Positions 31,043 to 43,922 of a stretch of DNA of 64,000 bases are shown here, in pieces. Each line of letters starts with the position of its first letter. Position 1 is the first letter of the stretch. This stretch comes from Plasmopara viticola (Eukaryota; Oomycota; Peronosporomycetes; Peronosporales; Peronosporaceae). A program made the position numbers and the translations under genes. Location of the stretch: contig MBPM02000039.1 in NCBI GenBank assembly GCA_001695595.3, forward strand, positions 124,001 through 188,000. The letters run 5' to 3'. The notes beneath the pieces are model-generated. The model searched no databases. It saw nothing but the letters and a program-made list of their open reading frames with translations, and was not told where the DNA came from.

Positions 31043-34000
31043 TCATTCGTCAAAAAATAAATATGGATCTTGACCGAAGTTTTGATACCATTCATCACTG
31101 AATGCTTTTAGCTGTGGCTCGAATTGGGTGTGGCCACTCGGACGTGGGTGGGTCATCACTTGATGTAGTCGTTGATAATGAAGACGACTCATCGTCAAAC
31201 ATTGGTGAAACGTTCCTTCAGCGTGAAGAGGTGGTGTGTCGAAGATGGCTCTATTGCGATTTAGCCAGAGTGTGCGCAAAATGACGCAGCAAACAACGTT
31301 AAATAGGCGAATCGGCGTAAGTTTGCCGAAAGTAGCTTGATGCTCATCGGGAACAAATAACTGGTGAAGAAATAAAACGTGTGGCCAATTAATGGAAATG
31401 CTAAAAATCCGTGAAAATGGGAGAAGAAAGCGGCGACATAGAAATTGGGCCTTGTGGCAGTCCCATAATAGATGAAGTGGAGTGCCAGTTGTGTCGCACT
31501 CTTGAACACACTGTACCACGGTGGTATGCCAGCGATACTTGTATCGAAAACCAGGCCCATTATGCTGAAGTCAAAAGACAATTCACTATAAGAGGGAAGG
31601 AGATCGCGTTGATGACGACGCTCAAAAGACCAGTGATGTGGCTGGAGATGAACGTCAGGGACTGAAAGCGGACACAGCGGAAGCGGCGGTGGGTCTTGTG
31701 CGTGAATGATATCTTGACCAGCGAAAGTCCAAATGTGCAGCGCGTTAATCATGCCTTAAGGTGGTAGTGGATATATAAAGAAAACTTGGTAGTGTTGAGG
31801 ACCGTCAACGCGCGAGGCAGGTTTTTGAACAACCGTTGTAAGAGACCGGCCCGATTTTAAAGAAGGGTCGGTCAAGGTTGTGCGTAAGGTATCTTGGTCT
31901 GGGAGAGCTCCATACACGGTATAGAATGCTGAAAGTCTCAAGAGTTCTTGATGGCTGAAGAAGCAGGAAGCCCTCCGATGAAGCATTGCCAAAGGGCGGT
32001 TTGCTTCTGTAAAACGAAGAAAGAAATTGTTCCAGAGTGGCCATGTGAGTCGTGCAAGAACAGGGTTCTCATTGTGAAGTTTGACCATAACATTGGAACT
32101 TTAAACTGCGATAGAATCTCTCCAATATGCAGGAACTATGTGCCAGCGAGTAGTCTGTGCCATTTGAGAAAGTGGTATGTAAAGTAAATCCAATCCTGAA
32201 CCTGGACCATTAAAAGCAGCATCAATAGCCGTTTGTGCCGGAATAAACCACTTTGGAGGAGCTGAAAAGTTGAGGCGGCAGTGAATAATAAGCCGATGGA
32301 TGAGGTTGACTTGAAGTAACTCAACAGATGATGCAACCGAAGGTAAATCGAGTACACCCGAGTTTTTATCCACAGAAAACCATTTTCTGTATAGTTTCCA
32401 CTAGTAGCGACATCAGAAACTGTTGTAGATGAAGTGTTGTTGACGAAGTTGCGCATGAGTGGAGTAAATTGTAGTAATTCTTGCTTCGAAACTAAAATTG
32501 TATCTAGGAAATGCTAAAGTGTTGATAAAATCATCGTCTTTGAAAAAGCACGCGACTGCGAAGAGTTCGTGCTCGCCATCGCCAAAAAGACACGGCTTTT
32601 GACACCGGACGAGAAGAGCTGAGCTGATGGCTGGGTGTGACCGCTGGTCCAACAGCAATGCCCAAAAGAGAAGTGTGCTCGTGGTTTTGCAAATCTCGAG
32701 CTCCCAAGTGTTGGAGTTGTTTGTAAATTCCAATATTGTCGGTAGACTAGAGACGAAAAGTAATAATGATTATTTATCCAAATTTAAACGAACACCCGTG
32801 GCAGAACAAAAGAGTTGTACCCGAGCCAAAAATTGGGGCGGGTGAGAGAGATTGTCAACAACTCCAGTGACATCATTGACAAAGTTCAGTATGTGATGAT
32901 GCGAGTGTCGGATTTTTATTGCAGATTCATCACTTGTTGCCCGCAGATAGCAAAGCAGATGCTAAATCAAAAGCACAAACAAACCGGGAGAAAGTGGATC
33001 ACCCTGTTGAACGCCGGCATTAAAACTGAAAAAGTCCGAGCGTGAAGAAATAATAATAACTTGGACTAATGTTATCTTAAAAAAGGTCGTAATCCAATGT
33101 CAATAATTTAGTCTAAACCTCTAATACTGTAGTACATGATTGAGTGCCTGCCAGTTAACACTATCGAATGCTTTAGCAAAGTCGAGGCAGCTTGCACCGG
33201 CCGGATCACAAGAATTTTCTCGCCGACAGTAGTCTTGAAGATCGTGAACGTATCGCGGTGCATGGCGTACGTCACGTCTCGGAACAAAGCCAAACTGATC
33301 AACTCCCTATAAATGAGGTAAAACTTGGTTGAGCAACGTCAAAGATCGATAGTTCTTGGGGTCCGAGCGACAGCCATTCTAATAAAGCAATGAGATGTAA
33401 TCACGTTGTTGAAATTTAGTCATTCTAACCCTTTCGAAATTGATCCGCATAGACAAGTTCCAAAACCTGAGCCCAATGAGTCGGAAAAAGTTAATAACAT
33501 TCCGCAGGAAGTCCGTCTGGGCCGGGGGATTTTCCGCGGGCAGTGTGCTTAACAGCATGAAGGAAATCATTTGCCGTAAGCGGCGCATCGAGCATAGCAG
33601 CGTGATTGGACGGTATCTTTCGAGTGCTATGATGAAGAATATCCTGAAGTTGTTGTGGGTCAAAGTGCTGACGTTTGACCATTAGATCATGAGAAATCGA
33701 CTGAAAATGGTACTCCAATACTGACGATGGGTTGATAAGATTGTGGCGAAATCTTTAGACAAGCCCAAAGGCGTGTCAACTGATAAAATCGAGAGATTTA
33801 ATTGTGGCGCCATAGGAGACCGAAATTGTTTTTTTGGAGACTGCTCACCGGACGTGGTATACATGTCAAACTTGAAAACACTATTCCGGTCACGGATTGC
33901 CGTTGAAAAATTCAAATAGGTTTGGCGGGATAAGTCACGCTGCTGCCTATTGTAGTCACTTGGATCCACTGAGAAAAAGTTTTCATAATCACTAGAAGCC

Positions 34001-34990
34001 GAAAAGTGGTTTTGAACTTGTGCATTAGTTGCTCCTTTATGTCGTATATATTCTCGGCGGAGTAAATAACGGTATCTTCTTTCTTGCTCGTCGAGTAAGC
34101 ATCCCGGATTCCGCTTTGGGTCGAGGGAAGCCGCAAGGTACTTAAGATTGCTCGAAAGTTGATCTTGAGTAAAGCTACATTGAACCAGCCAGGGTGGACA
34201 TTTGAATGTGAGCGAGTCTGCTGAAAATAATTCAGCGGAAGACGATGAAAAGTCAATTAGGACGTAATCCGATGTCCCATACTTGTGTCCCGTTAGATGC
34301 TTACTGGAGAGAATAAATTTGTCATAGAAGTCAACGCTAGATTGACAGTAATCAATTCGGCTCTTTGTTTTGGACCGTAGATTTACGCAAATCTGAACTT
34401 TCAAGGCACCAAAAAACAATCAAGCCGAGGTAATCCTCCAATCGAAAAGCTCAGCGCGGCCGCTGTCATGGAAAGAGGCACCAGGTGTAACTTGGTCTAC
34501 ATCGGGGTTAATAGTCATATTAAAATCGCCTAAAACGAGGTGTACAGCAGAGTCATAAAATTGCCGTGATAGAGCTGAGAAGATAGAAGGCCGATCTTCT
34601 GGGCAAGCCGGACCCTACTCCACGTAGAAATAAATGCGAATTCTACCCACGTTTGCAGACACGACCAAATATCAATTCGTCAGTAAAGTTGAGTCTGTAA
34701 GGAGTGTATCGTCACAAATATTTTGAAAAGGGTGACTTCCACTAAATAATAGAGCAACACCATTGCGGCCACAGTATCCAGTTGAGGGTGATTGTGGCCA
34801 AATTGATCGGGCATGCGCGTCTGCAGCATGGAGAAAGTAGTCGTTGCTTTCAACCGACTGCTGACTTGAGAGCTTGGTTTCTTGTAAAGCGATGAGTTGG
34901 TAAGTTGAAAGGAGATCTTGATTAAATTGAAAACGTGGCTTATTCAGCTCGTCCACATTGGTTGAAATCGCCTTAAAGGCCCACGCCTCT
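31043..34990 (-). pseudogene. LINE ORF2 (endonuclease-reverse transcriptase), unit 2
   Basis: Longest open piece is 33682-34419 (245 codons, linker plus start of RT region). The endonuclease N-terminus is at 34672-34956 (LIALQETKLS). GKSPGPDGLPAECY near 33500 marks the start of the RT fingers. Motif A is near 33160, motif B degenerate near 32990, and motif C at 32867-32884 reads FVND, so a catalytic aspartate is lost. The zf-RVT tail (CDTTGTPLHLLWDCHKAQF) ends at 31043. Frameshifts elsewhere. Confidence 0.85.
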
Positions 34991-34993
34991 TGT

Positions 34994-37290
34994 CTAGAAG
35001 TGAAGGCGAGGAACTAATGTTCCAGTCGCATCAGGTTTCGAAGCTCGGACGGCTTTGACCAAAGTCCTTAAATAGTCGGGCACTATCTCGTACTGCAATA
35101 GGTCTTTTGCAAAAGAGCTAAAACCCATCGGCCAAAGTGTAATGTCCGAAAGAAGTGGTATCGTCAAGTTGACGAGAAATTTAGGGTTTCTATCGGTAAA
35201 GATAAGAAGCTTGAGTGGGTCGTGATAGACCGTAGGTGCCATAACATGAAGGACTAAATTCCAGCTTGAAAGTACAATTGGGCCTTCTTGGCTTGCTCCG
35301 AATTCGATGGGACATGGCTGAAAAGAAGTATAAGCGTCTTCTTTGCTTTGCCTGTAGTCCGAAGTATCTTGATACACTGCAATTGGGCCAAACTTGTACC
35401 AAGGCGAGTATTGGCAACAAGACGACAGGCGCTGCGTTAGTTGGCCAATGTACCAAGGTGTCCAGAAGAAGCCGTGGCCGGGAGTATAAGGTCTGGGTTT
35501 GCTTCAAGCGTGACTAGTTGCTCAAGCGGAGGGGATCCGCTAAGTTAAGCAAGAACGAGTCGATGTACTCAAAAAGTTCACGGCGAGTCATTTTTCCCCA
35601 TTGTAAAGCAAAGTTGCAGGAGTAATTAGGTCGATGTACGCTGGCGTGGCAGCAGTGACAGGAGTACTTACAAGGCAAGCTTCATCGGCCTCCTCGCGGC
35701 GAAAATTAGATCGTACTGCCATTGGGTAACCTCTTCTAGCGCATCGTCATACCATCGTGAACTATAGTAATTAGACCTGTAAAGGTCACTAGCACTTGCT
35801 ATGCCTTCCAATGCGTTATCATCTGGATTATTCGCCAAAATTTCAACCACTTCAGCACCGAAGCGACCATATAGTGCTTTCCGATTGGACGCTGCTTTTG
35901 CCCATAAAGGAGCGGTTGGATTTATCACAGGCAACAAAATTTCTTCATCCATAAATTCATTAGCGTCCATTTCCGACAGGGCGTAGTCAACGCCACTTCC
36001 ATCATAATCCATACAGGGTGACAGAGGGGTAGCGAGATAAAGAACGGTCTCGCGACGGTACGGTAGCCACTTGAGAAACAGTATCAGATTCCGAAGAGTC
36101 CAGATGATTCTTGCGAATGGACGTGCGAAGAGACGAAGTGAACCCAGGAGAGACAGCTGGGATTTCATCTTCGGATGGGGAAGATTTGTATGATGCCTCC
36201 TTAGTAGCTAATTCAGCCGCCTTTTGCGCCGCCACTTCCTCTTGGCGAATGCGAATTGACGGTGGCGTTACTCAGTTATAACGTGCAACTTTATGGCAGA
36301 CGAAACAAGCTCAAAACTTTACCATGCCGTCATCAGGCGACGAAAATTTAATTTTCCGAAGGGGAGAATCCGGATATGGGACTAAAACAGCTGGTGCTTA
36401 TTCTTGTCCAAAATATACACTACGCTCCCGCGAGGGAAGGCCGTTGTGCACGTATGGGGGAAGAACGCACGCAGGCGGCGCACCACGTTCCGAAATCTAT
36501 TTAAAGATCATGGCATCCGTTACTTCATCCGGAAGGCGGACCAGATCAACGAAGTATCGAGAGCCGTATTTCGAAAACCGTGCTATTTCGATATGGGTAT
36601 CCAATGCATTTAGCTTAAGCAAGCTGGGCTTAGACGCAGTGTCGTAAGCTGAGCACGTAAATCGTATCGCTGCGTTCGGGATGAGCTTGAAATCTTGGAG
36701 AAGACGATCCTGGCGAGCGTCGTTTCATAGTTGGGGCTGATCGTCTTTCGCCAACTCATCAAGCACCTCAGCGAGGTTGTTACGCTTGATAGCATGTGGA
36801 CAAGGGATCCACATGCGGTGCAGCTCTGCTACACTAGCCGGTGTTGGTGCTAGTTTTAGTGCATTAAGACGTAAGATGTCAAAATTTTGAAGGGCGAGTT
36901 TAGCCTCGCTAGTCTGTAGCAATGAATCCCTTGGTAGTTGACGAGGGAGCCCAGAGCGGCGCAATGTAGAGTGTGACGTCACCATCGTTACGAACAACTT
37001 CAACTGATTAACTCCTACGCGGATGACTGTCTCCAGTATGAGATACAAACCTAGCTCTGAGGAATCAGAGTCCGCGCAAAGCAAAGAGAGTCTCTACTGG
37101 AAGTTGAAGTGGACGCGATGTACATCAATACACGGTCCAAATCAAATGCAGTCCTCTACTTAGAACGTCACAAGTTGCAAACCCCTTGAATGAAGTTCTT
37201 ACGGTGTCTCCACCAGACCACGTCAAGCAAAAGTCGAGGCGCGGAAGGAGACTAAAGAGTTGGAGGGAAAGTATTGACGACTTGTCATTG
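34994..37290 (-). pseudogene. LINE ORF1, unit 2
   Basis: Broken ORF1. The largest pieces are 34994-35377 (C-terminus ending VPRLHF), 35668-36168 and 36725-37084 (LCADSDSSELGLYLILETV...LAEVLDELAKDDQ). The start is inferred near 37290 at the first ATG of the 5' region. Pieces line up with units 1 and 3. Confidence 0.65.
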
Positions 37291-37500
37291 AAGACAGGTA
37301 GCTCGGTGAGCTACGGGAGCGACAGTGGCAGAGAGCGACAAGGCGGGCGCAACGGAGACGACTGCAAAGAGTTGAGACCGAAGCGAGAGGCTTGGAGCGA
37401 AGGACAACGAACAAACGGGGCTTATGCGGTGTTGCAAGGTTGGCCTTTTTCTGTGTGGGTGCGCAGTAGAAGGCAAACTGAGAAGTTAAAACTGACTGGT

Positions 37501-38480
37501 GGCGACTTTTATGGTGAAATAGTGTAGTGCTACATTAAGAAGCAAATACAACGCCGCAATGTGGCACTTTCTGTACCGATGTAGCTTGAAGTTGCATGAA
37601 AGGCTCGCCGCAACTAAGCGGCGCTAAATGTATAACGGAAACACACTTTAATCATAAGGGTTACCAAACAACTTTAAGTGATATAGCCGTGAGGAGTGAA
37701 ATGTAAGTGCTAGCGAAGTGAGCATGCTAGAGCTTAGCTTAAGTCTGTGAAGGGGTGCCGATTCAAGCTGCACGATCGCGCAATTCGGTGCAACAAAACT
37801 TGAATCTTGGTTTGATGAAATGCGGCGACACGACCAAGCGGGATGTGCTCAATTAAAGATATAAATGTCGCATAATTACCGTGTTTTCTAAATTTGCGGT
37901 CGTGCTCATATTCTACCAGGACGTCTTTTAGTGTCTATACTGATTATGAAGTAGCATCAAAGCGAGAGTGAGAATCACGTATCATTTTATTCGCTTCGCT
38001 GCAATGTATGTTACATTAAAAAAACTACTAGCGGCGGGTTTTATGGTAAATAAGTGTTTGTGCTAGTATTGCAGCGATGAAAAGCGAATTGGGCGCCGCA
38101 ATGTGGCAATTTCTGCACCGATGTATCTCGAAGTTGCATGAAAGGCTCGCCGCAACTAAGCGATGCTAATTGTATAGCGTAAACACATTTTAATCATAAC
38201 GGTGAACAAATAAAATCTGGTGGTATAGCCTTGAGGAGTGGACTGTAAGTGTTAGCGAGGTGAACATGCCAAATGTTAGCTATAGTTAATGCAGGAGTGC
38301 CGACCTATGCTGCACAATTCCGTAATTCGGCGCAACAAAACTTAAATATCGGTTAGATGAAACACGCGTGGAGTGCTCAATATAACCGTCGCATTGTTGC
38401 CGTGTTAACTCAAGAATGTCTTGTAAATGTGTAAAACACAAAGCAGCGTGCGATTTACCTCAAGATTTATCGTCTTTAAA
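37501..38480. repeat. Two tandem R repeats right of the LINE (unit 2)
   Basis: 37501-37925 is the right part of the R copy split by the LINE; about 37930-38480 is the second, unsplit copy. The shared order is GGCGRSTTTTATGG, GCCGCAATGTGGCA, GAAGTTGCATGAAAGGCTCG, AGCGRYGCTAA, CGCAACAAAACTT. About 500 bp per copy, imperfect. No coding frame conserved. Confidence 0.7.
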
Positions 38481-38584
38481 GTAGTGATGGAGAGTTTCGA
38501 GCAGCTTTTAGTATAAAACGTCTTGTAAATTAATCCTGAAAAACTATGTTTAAATGCTAAATTAAACAAATATACAGTGCGTCC

Positions 38585-39208
38585 ACAATTATAGTAGCGT
38601 CATACCTAATGATGGCCTCAATCCCGACAGCTGCCGTAATGTCTCGTTTCACATGGACTCTTCAGTTGCAGACACTAATTCTAAAACAAGGGCAACTCCT
38701 TCAGCTGCCATATTGTACTAATGCCTCGTCCCTTCCACCCAAGCCCCTATGGGAATTTCAGACATGTCCTGATTTATATGCGATATAAGTGTTGCCAGGT
38801 AATTTCGGTCAGCTTCATTGCTAGCAGCAAAGCCAGTACCGGCCATTCTCGTTGTCGCTTAAGAAAGGATTGGCTTCCGTCCAGTATGATTGTTCGATCA
38901 GTGCATTCACAATACGAAGAGTCAGAAGAATTTATCGATTAAACATGAGTTGGACTTCAGCATCTTTATTCGGCAGCTAGCTGTCCTTAATAGGCCCATT
39001 TATAGATTCCCACTTTTGAGCAGAGTCAGTTCCGACCAGGCTAGTCGTTCATTGACTGGGTGTCCTCGTGCTAGTACAGATCGGTACACAGGCGCGAAGT
39101 ATACTACTGAACAGGATACTTTGAGTAGTGAGTGTTACGTGGGTGTACCTTTCAATCAATGCCACTTTCCCTTTTTCCTTCAGCTGATCACTTTGAATGG
39201 CATACGTA
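38585..39208 (+). promoter_or_regulatory. Inverted effector upstream arm, unit 2
   Basis: Near-identical to 20650-21272 and an inverted match to the E2 upstream arm, up to the ATG of the broken plus-strand copy. Confidence 0.55.
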
Positions 39209-40266
39209 ATGTCGGCCCCTTGCCGTCCTCTACCGTCTCTGCACAATCTCCTCCTCCTGTGGGCTGCCATACTAGTCATATGTTCAACGGCAGCGACCGC
39301 GACATCGAGCACCGTGGACAACCAATCCAGAGGACACTTCAAGAATTTGACTACACCCAATGTCCCTGACCGCAACGAGGAGAGGACGCTATGGCCTTGT
39401 GTTGAAGGCCTTGTTGAGCTCTTCAAGAACTTCGACGACTTCTTGATGGGCAAAAATCCCTTTAAAGCTTATATGGTCGACGTATATCTCGAAAACACTG
39501 GACTTAACTTTCGAGCACGCGATTCTTTTAAGAGCCAAGAATTTAGGAAAGCTGTCGACAAGATTCTCGTTTTACACTCTGGTAATCACACAAGAGGCAA
39601 TGTTTGAAGGACTGAAACGTGCAATTCTTGCAGAACATCGAACAGAAATGTGGTCTAAGCTAGGTCGAAACGTGCGACTCGTGCAGAGCATCGAACAGAA
39701 ATGGCTTTAGAGCTAGGTCGAACTATTGGGTCGTACAAGCCCGTCGACACTACGTCGACTCCATCAAGTCCAACGATTGATAGAGCAGAAAGTATCAAAG
39801 GACATGTCGAAAAGGAAGAGGCTCAAGAAAGACAACGGCGTTTTGTTCTTGGGCTTGAACCGCACCTCTTAGACTATTGGGTCAAACGTAAATATACGCC
39901 TGGAGCTGTGTGGAGGGGCTTAATGTTGGACGTTTGTAAGAGTGAACCAAGTTTTCGTGTGGTTTTCGACTATTTCACTCATCTTGAACCGAATGAACTT
40001 GTTCGATACGATGAGACACAGAAGAACGTGTGACATTGGCCCAAGATATACTCGCTTAAAACCGTTCCTGATCTCGTCATAGCTCAGCAGCTTGTTGATG
40101 CAGGTGCACCAAACAATGCGGACGTCGTTACTACGCATCAAATGGAGACATTATTTCGCGACTGGAAGAAACGAGAAATGACTCACCATATGCTATTTCA
40201 TGATTTTTGCCATACTTCACTACCGAATTGGAAATCCTCCTTAAAGGACCGCTAAATTATGGATTA
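39209..40266 (+). pseudogene. Broken effector copy, plus strand, unit 2 (N-terminal part)
   Basis: Opens as MSAPCRPLPSL with intact signal peptide, RGHF and EER, and stays in frame to about residue 128 (stop at 39607). A deletion after LHSGNH shifts the frame. It is followed by a roughly 58-bp duplicated segment (GAAGGACTGAAACGTGC/CGAACAGAAATG region, 39605-39700), then module 1 in another frame (39701-40033). Homology ends abruptly at the X junction. The N-terminal 130 residues are nearly those of E2 and could yield a short secreted peptide. Confidence 0.85.
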
Positions 40267-41044
40267 AATGGTATCATCCATTAAATGTTGCATTTTATAA
40301 ATATGTCGGATTAGCGGAGCGGCTACTACTTAGGCAGCAATGTATTTCCGTACTGCAGCCACCATGCATGCAGTGGCAACAGCGATGCAAGCCAACTTTG
40401 CCTTCAGGCTTCTTACGATCCAAGTAAAATATCCAACAATAAGTATTTCTGGTGCTTAAAACGTTTTATAGGTCGCGCTGAAGCAACAGTTTTTCTTTAA
40501 TCAAGGTCTTATTATAAACGCCACGCTGGCAGCGGCCTTACGAGAGATCTCGCAGTGCGTGAAGCAGATGAGCATACACCTCGGCGCCATGACCTGCATC
40601 AGACGAGTAGCGCTCGTCCGGAATGCTTTTCTTTCGCGTCAGACCCAAATTGAGTGGACCTATCACGGGACCGGAGATTCTGACGAAGGGCGGATTCCGC
40701 GAAATATCGCTAGGTTCAACTCATAAAATGCACTGATTCTTCGCCGTTCCTGGCTTTACTCTTTTAGCATGAGTCCCTAGCGTCGGCAAAATCATCGTGG
40801 ACTTCCCTGTCTTGGCGGGTGAGATTTTTACACAGCCAGTGAGACTGATGTAAAGTTTACCACTTTTATATATTAATCTCGACAGACGAAGCCCTTTCGA
40901 CTTTAATGTCTCTAACATGAGGCGTCTTCGCTGTCTAAACGCCAGACGAGTCTAAGCATGAGTGTTCCTTCCAGGCGAAAAGCTGTTATCTTATAGAGAA
41001 GCCTTGAGAGAATGACACCCAAAATATATTGGGATGGACATAGT
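40267..41044 (-). pseudogene. Segment X, copy 3
   Basis: Close to the copy at 22341-23109, with the same shared stop. It includes 40721-40918 (MLETLKSKGLRL...CVKISPAKTGKSTM). Function unknown. Confidence 0.4.
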
Positions 41045-42243
41045 CCTTGTTTGAATTCCAGATAGGAATTTGGTAATTTGCTGTAACAAAATAGCCTTTG
41101 AATTGCATTCTATTGCGCTTGTCGATACGGGATAGATGACGGTTGTGTCGAAAAAGGTCACTTGGGCTGAAGATGGCAAATTGCAAAGTGAATATATTTA
41201 TAAGGTCCTTAGTTCGCAACTACATGCTACTTTTAAGCCAATAATTAACATAAGCCAATCAGAACGACTTACTATCCGGGCGCAATCATCTTCCATCCCA
41301 AAACCGATCTTTTGCCTATCTTGAATCCGCTCCTATCAAGCAGTCATCACCTGATTGCAGATACCGGTACTTACCGATATGTAGTCGCTGGTCGAGGCGT
41401 TTCTTCGCCAGCATCGTCGACAACATAATCAACAGGTTGTTCGCCGAAAATGTTATTTAGTTCTGCATGTTTTCTCTGTACAAAACCCTGTCACACTTAC
41501 ATGTTGTCCGCCTAATTCTGATTTTTGATTATCTACTCTGTAAGTTAAGGGGACCTTTGTTGCACAAGCGGCCACAATTATTTTATATAAACTCTTCGGA
41601 CATATAATAAAACAAGTATTTGCGAGTCGAATAATAACTCTTCAAGGACCAGAACTTTTGACGCAGGTCAGGCAGTTACTTGCAAGCGCGCTGCTAGGTC
41701 TCACGATATCAGTCGCGGTAAATGCTGCCAATTCTAAATACTTGCATTAAAATTAATGATTGTGACACACTTCTAATTATTGCGTTTTTTATCAACCACC
41801 GTCTCTTAAACCCACGTAGCAAAGCTGTATGGCTTCATATACTAAATAATATACTGACAAGGTCCCCTTGTGAGTCGCGGTGTCTTGCACAAACAACGTG
41901 GCGTTACGCTACTGGCAAAGCACTGTTTTTTCGTGCGTATCGTATTAAACATTCATGTCAAGTGATCTTCCGCTTCAGATACAAAAATTACATACCGCGC
42001 ACAGCGCTTGCTTAGTACTCGAGACTCTTCACTATCTTTATGGCATAAGTGGCACATGACAAACGGCAAGTTGAATGCACAGATAGATTGGTGAACGTCA
42101 ACAGCAGATTCCTGTTGTCATGGCATGTATGCCGTCGCGGTCGAGCCACATCAAAGATGCTGCTTGTAATCTACAAGGTAAACAAACACAATAATTGGAG
42201 ACGTCCAATAATATCGAATATGAAATGTATTAATTTTTATGCG
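41045..42243. repeat. Effector downstream flank F (long form), unit 3
   Basis: Equivalent of 23110-24311. The 64-codon minus frame is lost here, because a short deletion removes GCGCGTGAGAG near 42160. No gene seen. Confidence 0.55.
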
Positions 42244-43015
42244 TCAGCTAAAGCCTGCGGGCAATGAGGCACTTAGCTTCTTTTCAATGAGTCGAAATGT
42301 AATAGGCAAGGAATTTTCTCAGAGTAGATCTACACCACAACTTACTGATGCTTTGGCACAGCTTGGGTCTAGTAGGCACATCCACACACATTGAGTTTTC
42401 AATCACTTCATCGGAACATGGTCTTTCTTTCGCAAATATGATAAAGCATTCCTCGGCGTACATCACTTTCAGTATCTTGTGCATCTCTTAGGTCGCATTG
42501 ACTTCTTTCTCTGAATTTTCAATAACAAAATTGAACGAGAGAGGGAATATCCATCATATTAAATTTCGACATGAATATGCAGCCCTAGAAGCGAATAAAT
42601 GTCATCGTGAGTTCCGGTTGCTCAAATCTCTGTGAAGTTAAGCAACCTCAAGCGGGTGGGTGACCACCAGAGATGTCCGTGTGCTGTAAGACGCTTTTCT
42701 TGCTGATTTTGACATCTTGGCAAGATTGGAAACGAGAATATAACAAATTCGTTGATCCCAGCCAATCGCCTTCTTCACCAATGTCACAAGTTCATCGTCA
42801 TTTAAATGCTTGTCTAAACGATCAAACATGGTTTTGCTATCATATTTAACAAGAGCAATGATGCGAAGTCCTTAGGGCCGGCGCTTTCGAAGTTTTTTAT
42901 AATACCGTAGTTATCAATGACGAACGACATCCACGTCCACAAACGTGGATTTCCCAAAAGTTTTGGTTTGAGCCTCTGATCTCAAGGATATCAAGCATAT
43001 CATCGGCCGTCACGA
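42244..43015 (-). pseudogene. C-terminal effector fragment, unit 3 (with 5S insertion)
   Basis: Same content and truncation point as fragments 1, 2a and 2b. The 5S-derived piece at 42610-42690 has an extra internal deletion. Confidence 0.85.
42610..42690 (+). pseudogene. 5S rRNA-derived fragment with internal deletion
   Basis: As 8687-8778 but lacking TCGGGTAGTACT, so CAAGC is joined directly to CGGGTGGGTGACC. Confidence 0.8.
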
Positions 43016-43922
43016 GGAAATTAGTACATATATATAATTTTACTAAATAAAGTCAAAGAATTTGCCATAACAAAAATGTCTAAAATTTGCATTCTATTGC
43101 GCTCGGATTAGATGACAGTTGTTGGCCGGAATATCTTAGATAGTTGTGCATGTTTTTTCTGTACAAGATGTTGTCCCGCCTAACTCTAGTTTTTGTTATC
43201 AACTTTGTAATTACTGGGGAGCTTTGTCGCACAAGCGGCCACAATTGTTATATATTAGATCGTTGGACTTATAATAGAACAAGTATTTGCGAGTCGATTA
43301 ATTACTCTTCAAGGCTCAACATTTTTGACAGAGGTCATGCAAGTACTTGCAGGCACGCTGCTAGGTCACACGATACATTGTTCATATTAGTCGCTGTAGA
43401 TGCTGCCATCTCTAAATATTTGCATCATAATTAATGATTAGATATCACGATTGTGCATCGACCACTGTCTTATAAACCCGCGTAGCAAGGCTGTATGGAT
43501 TATATACTGAATAGTATATTGACAAGGTCCCCTTGGGGTCACGACGTCTTGCACAATCAACGTGGCTTTACGCCACAGCATAGCACTGCTTTCGCGTGCG
43601 TGTCATCTGAAGCATCCATGTCAAGTGATCTTCCGAATTCTTTGTTCAGGTACAAAAATTACATACTTGGCAATGCGTCAGCTTAGTACTCGCGACTCTC
43701 CACGATCTTCGTGGCGTAAGTGGCACACGGCAAACAGCAAGTTGAACGCACAGATAGATTGGTGAACGTCAACAACAAGAGTACTATTGTCATAACACGT
43801 ATGCCGTCGCGGTCGAGCCACATCAAAGATGTGCGTGAGAGGCTGCTTGTAGTTTACAAGGTAAACAAACACAATTATTAAAGACGCTCAACAAAAAGAT
43901 GAACTGTATTAACTTCTATGCA
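43016..43922. repeat. Effector downstream flank F of E3
   Basis: Near-identical to 26787-27694, with the 64-codon minus frame at 43678-43872. Confidence 0.6.

Larger units (their letters stand above)
30913..37487 (-). mobile_element. LINE copy in unit 2, full length (about 6.58 kb)
   Basis: Complete from 3' end (left) to 5' end (right). It is bounded by 13-bp target duplications AAAACTAACTGGT (30900-30912) and AAAACTGACTGGT (37488-37500). The R repeat copy at 37930-38480 shows the same region without the insertion (TTACATT...AAACTACTAGCGGCGGG). Both open reading frames are broken. Confidence 0.92.
22341..40266. repeat. Segmental duplication unit 2
   Basis: Same order as unit 1 but with two effector fragments before the intact gene and with complete LINE and R repeats. 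Effector-to-effector distance is 17.48 kb from unit 1 and 16.23 kb to unit 3; the extra 1.69-kb fragment and the deletions in unit 1 explain most of the difference. Confidence 0.85.
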
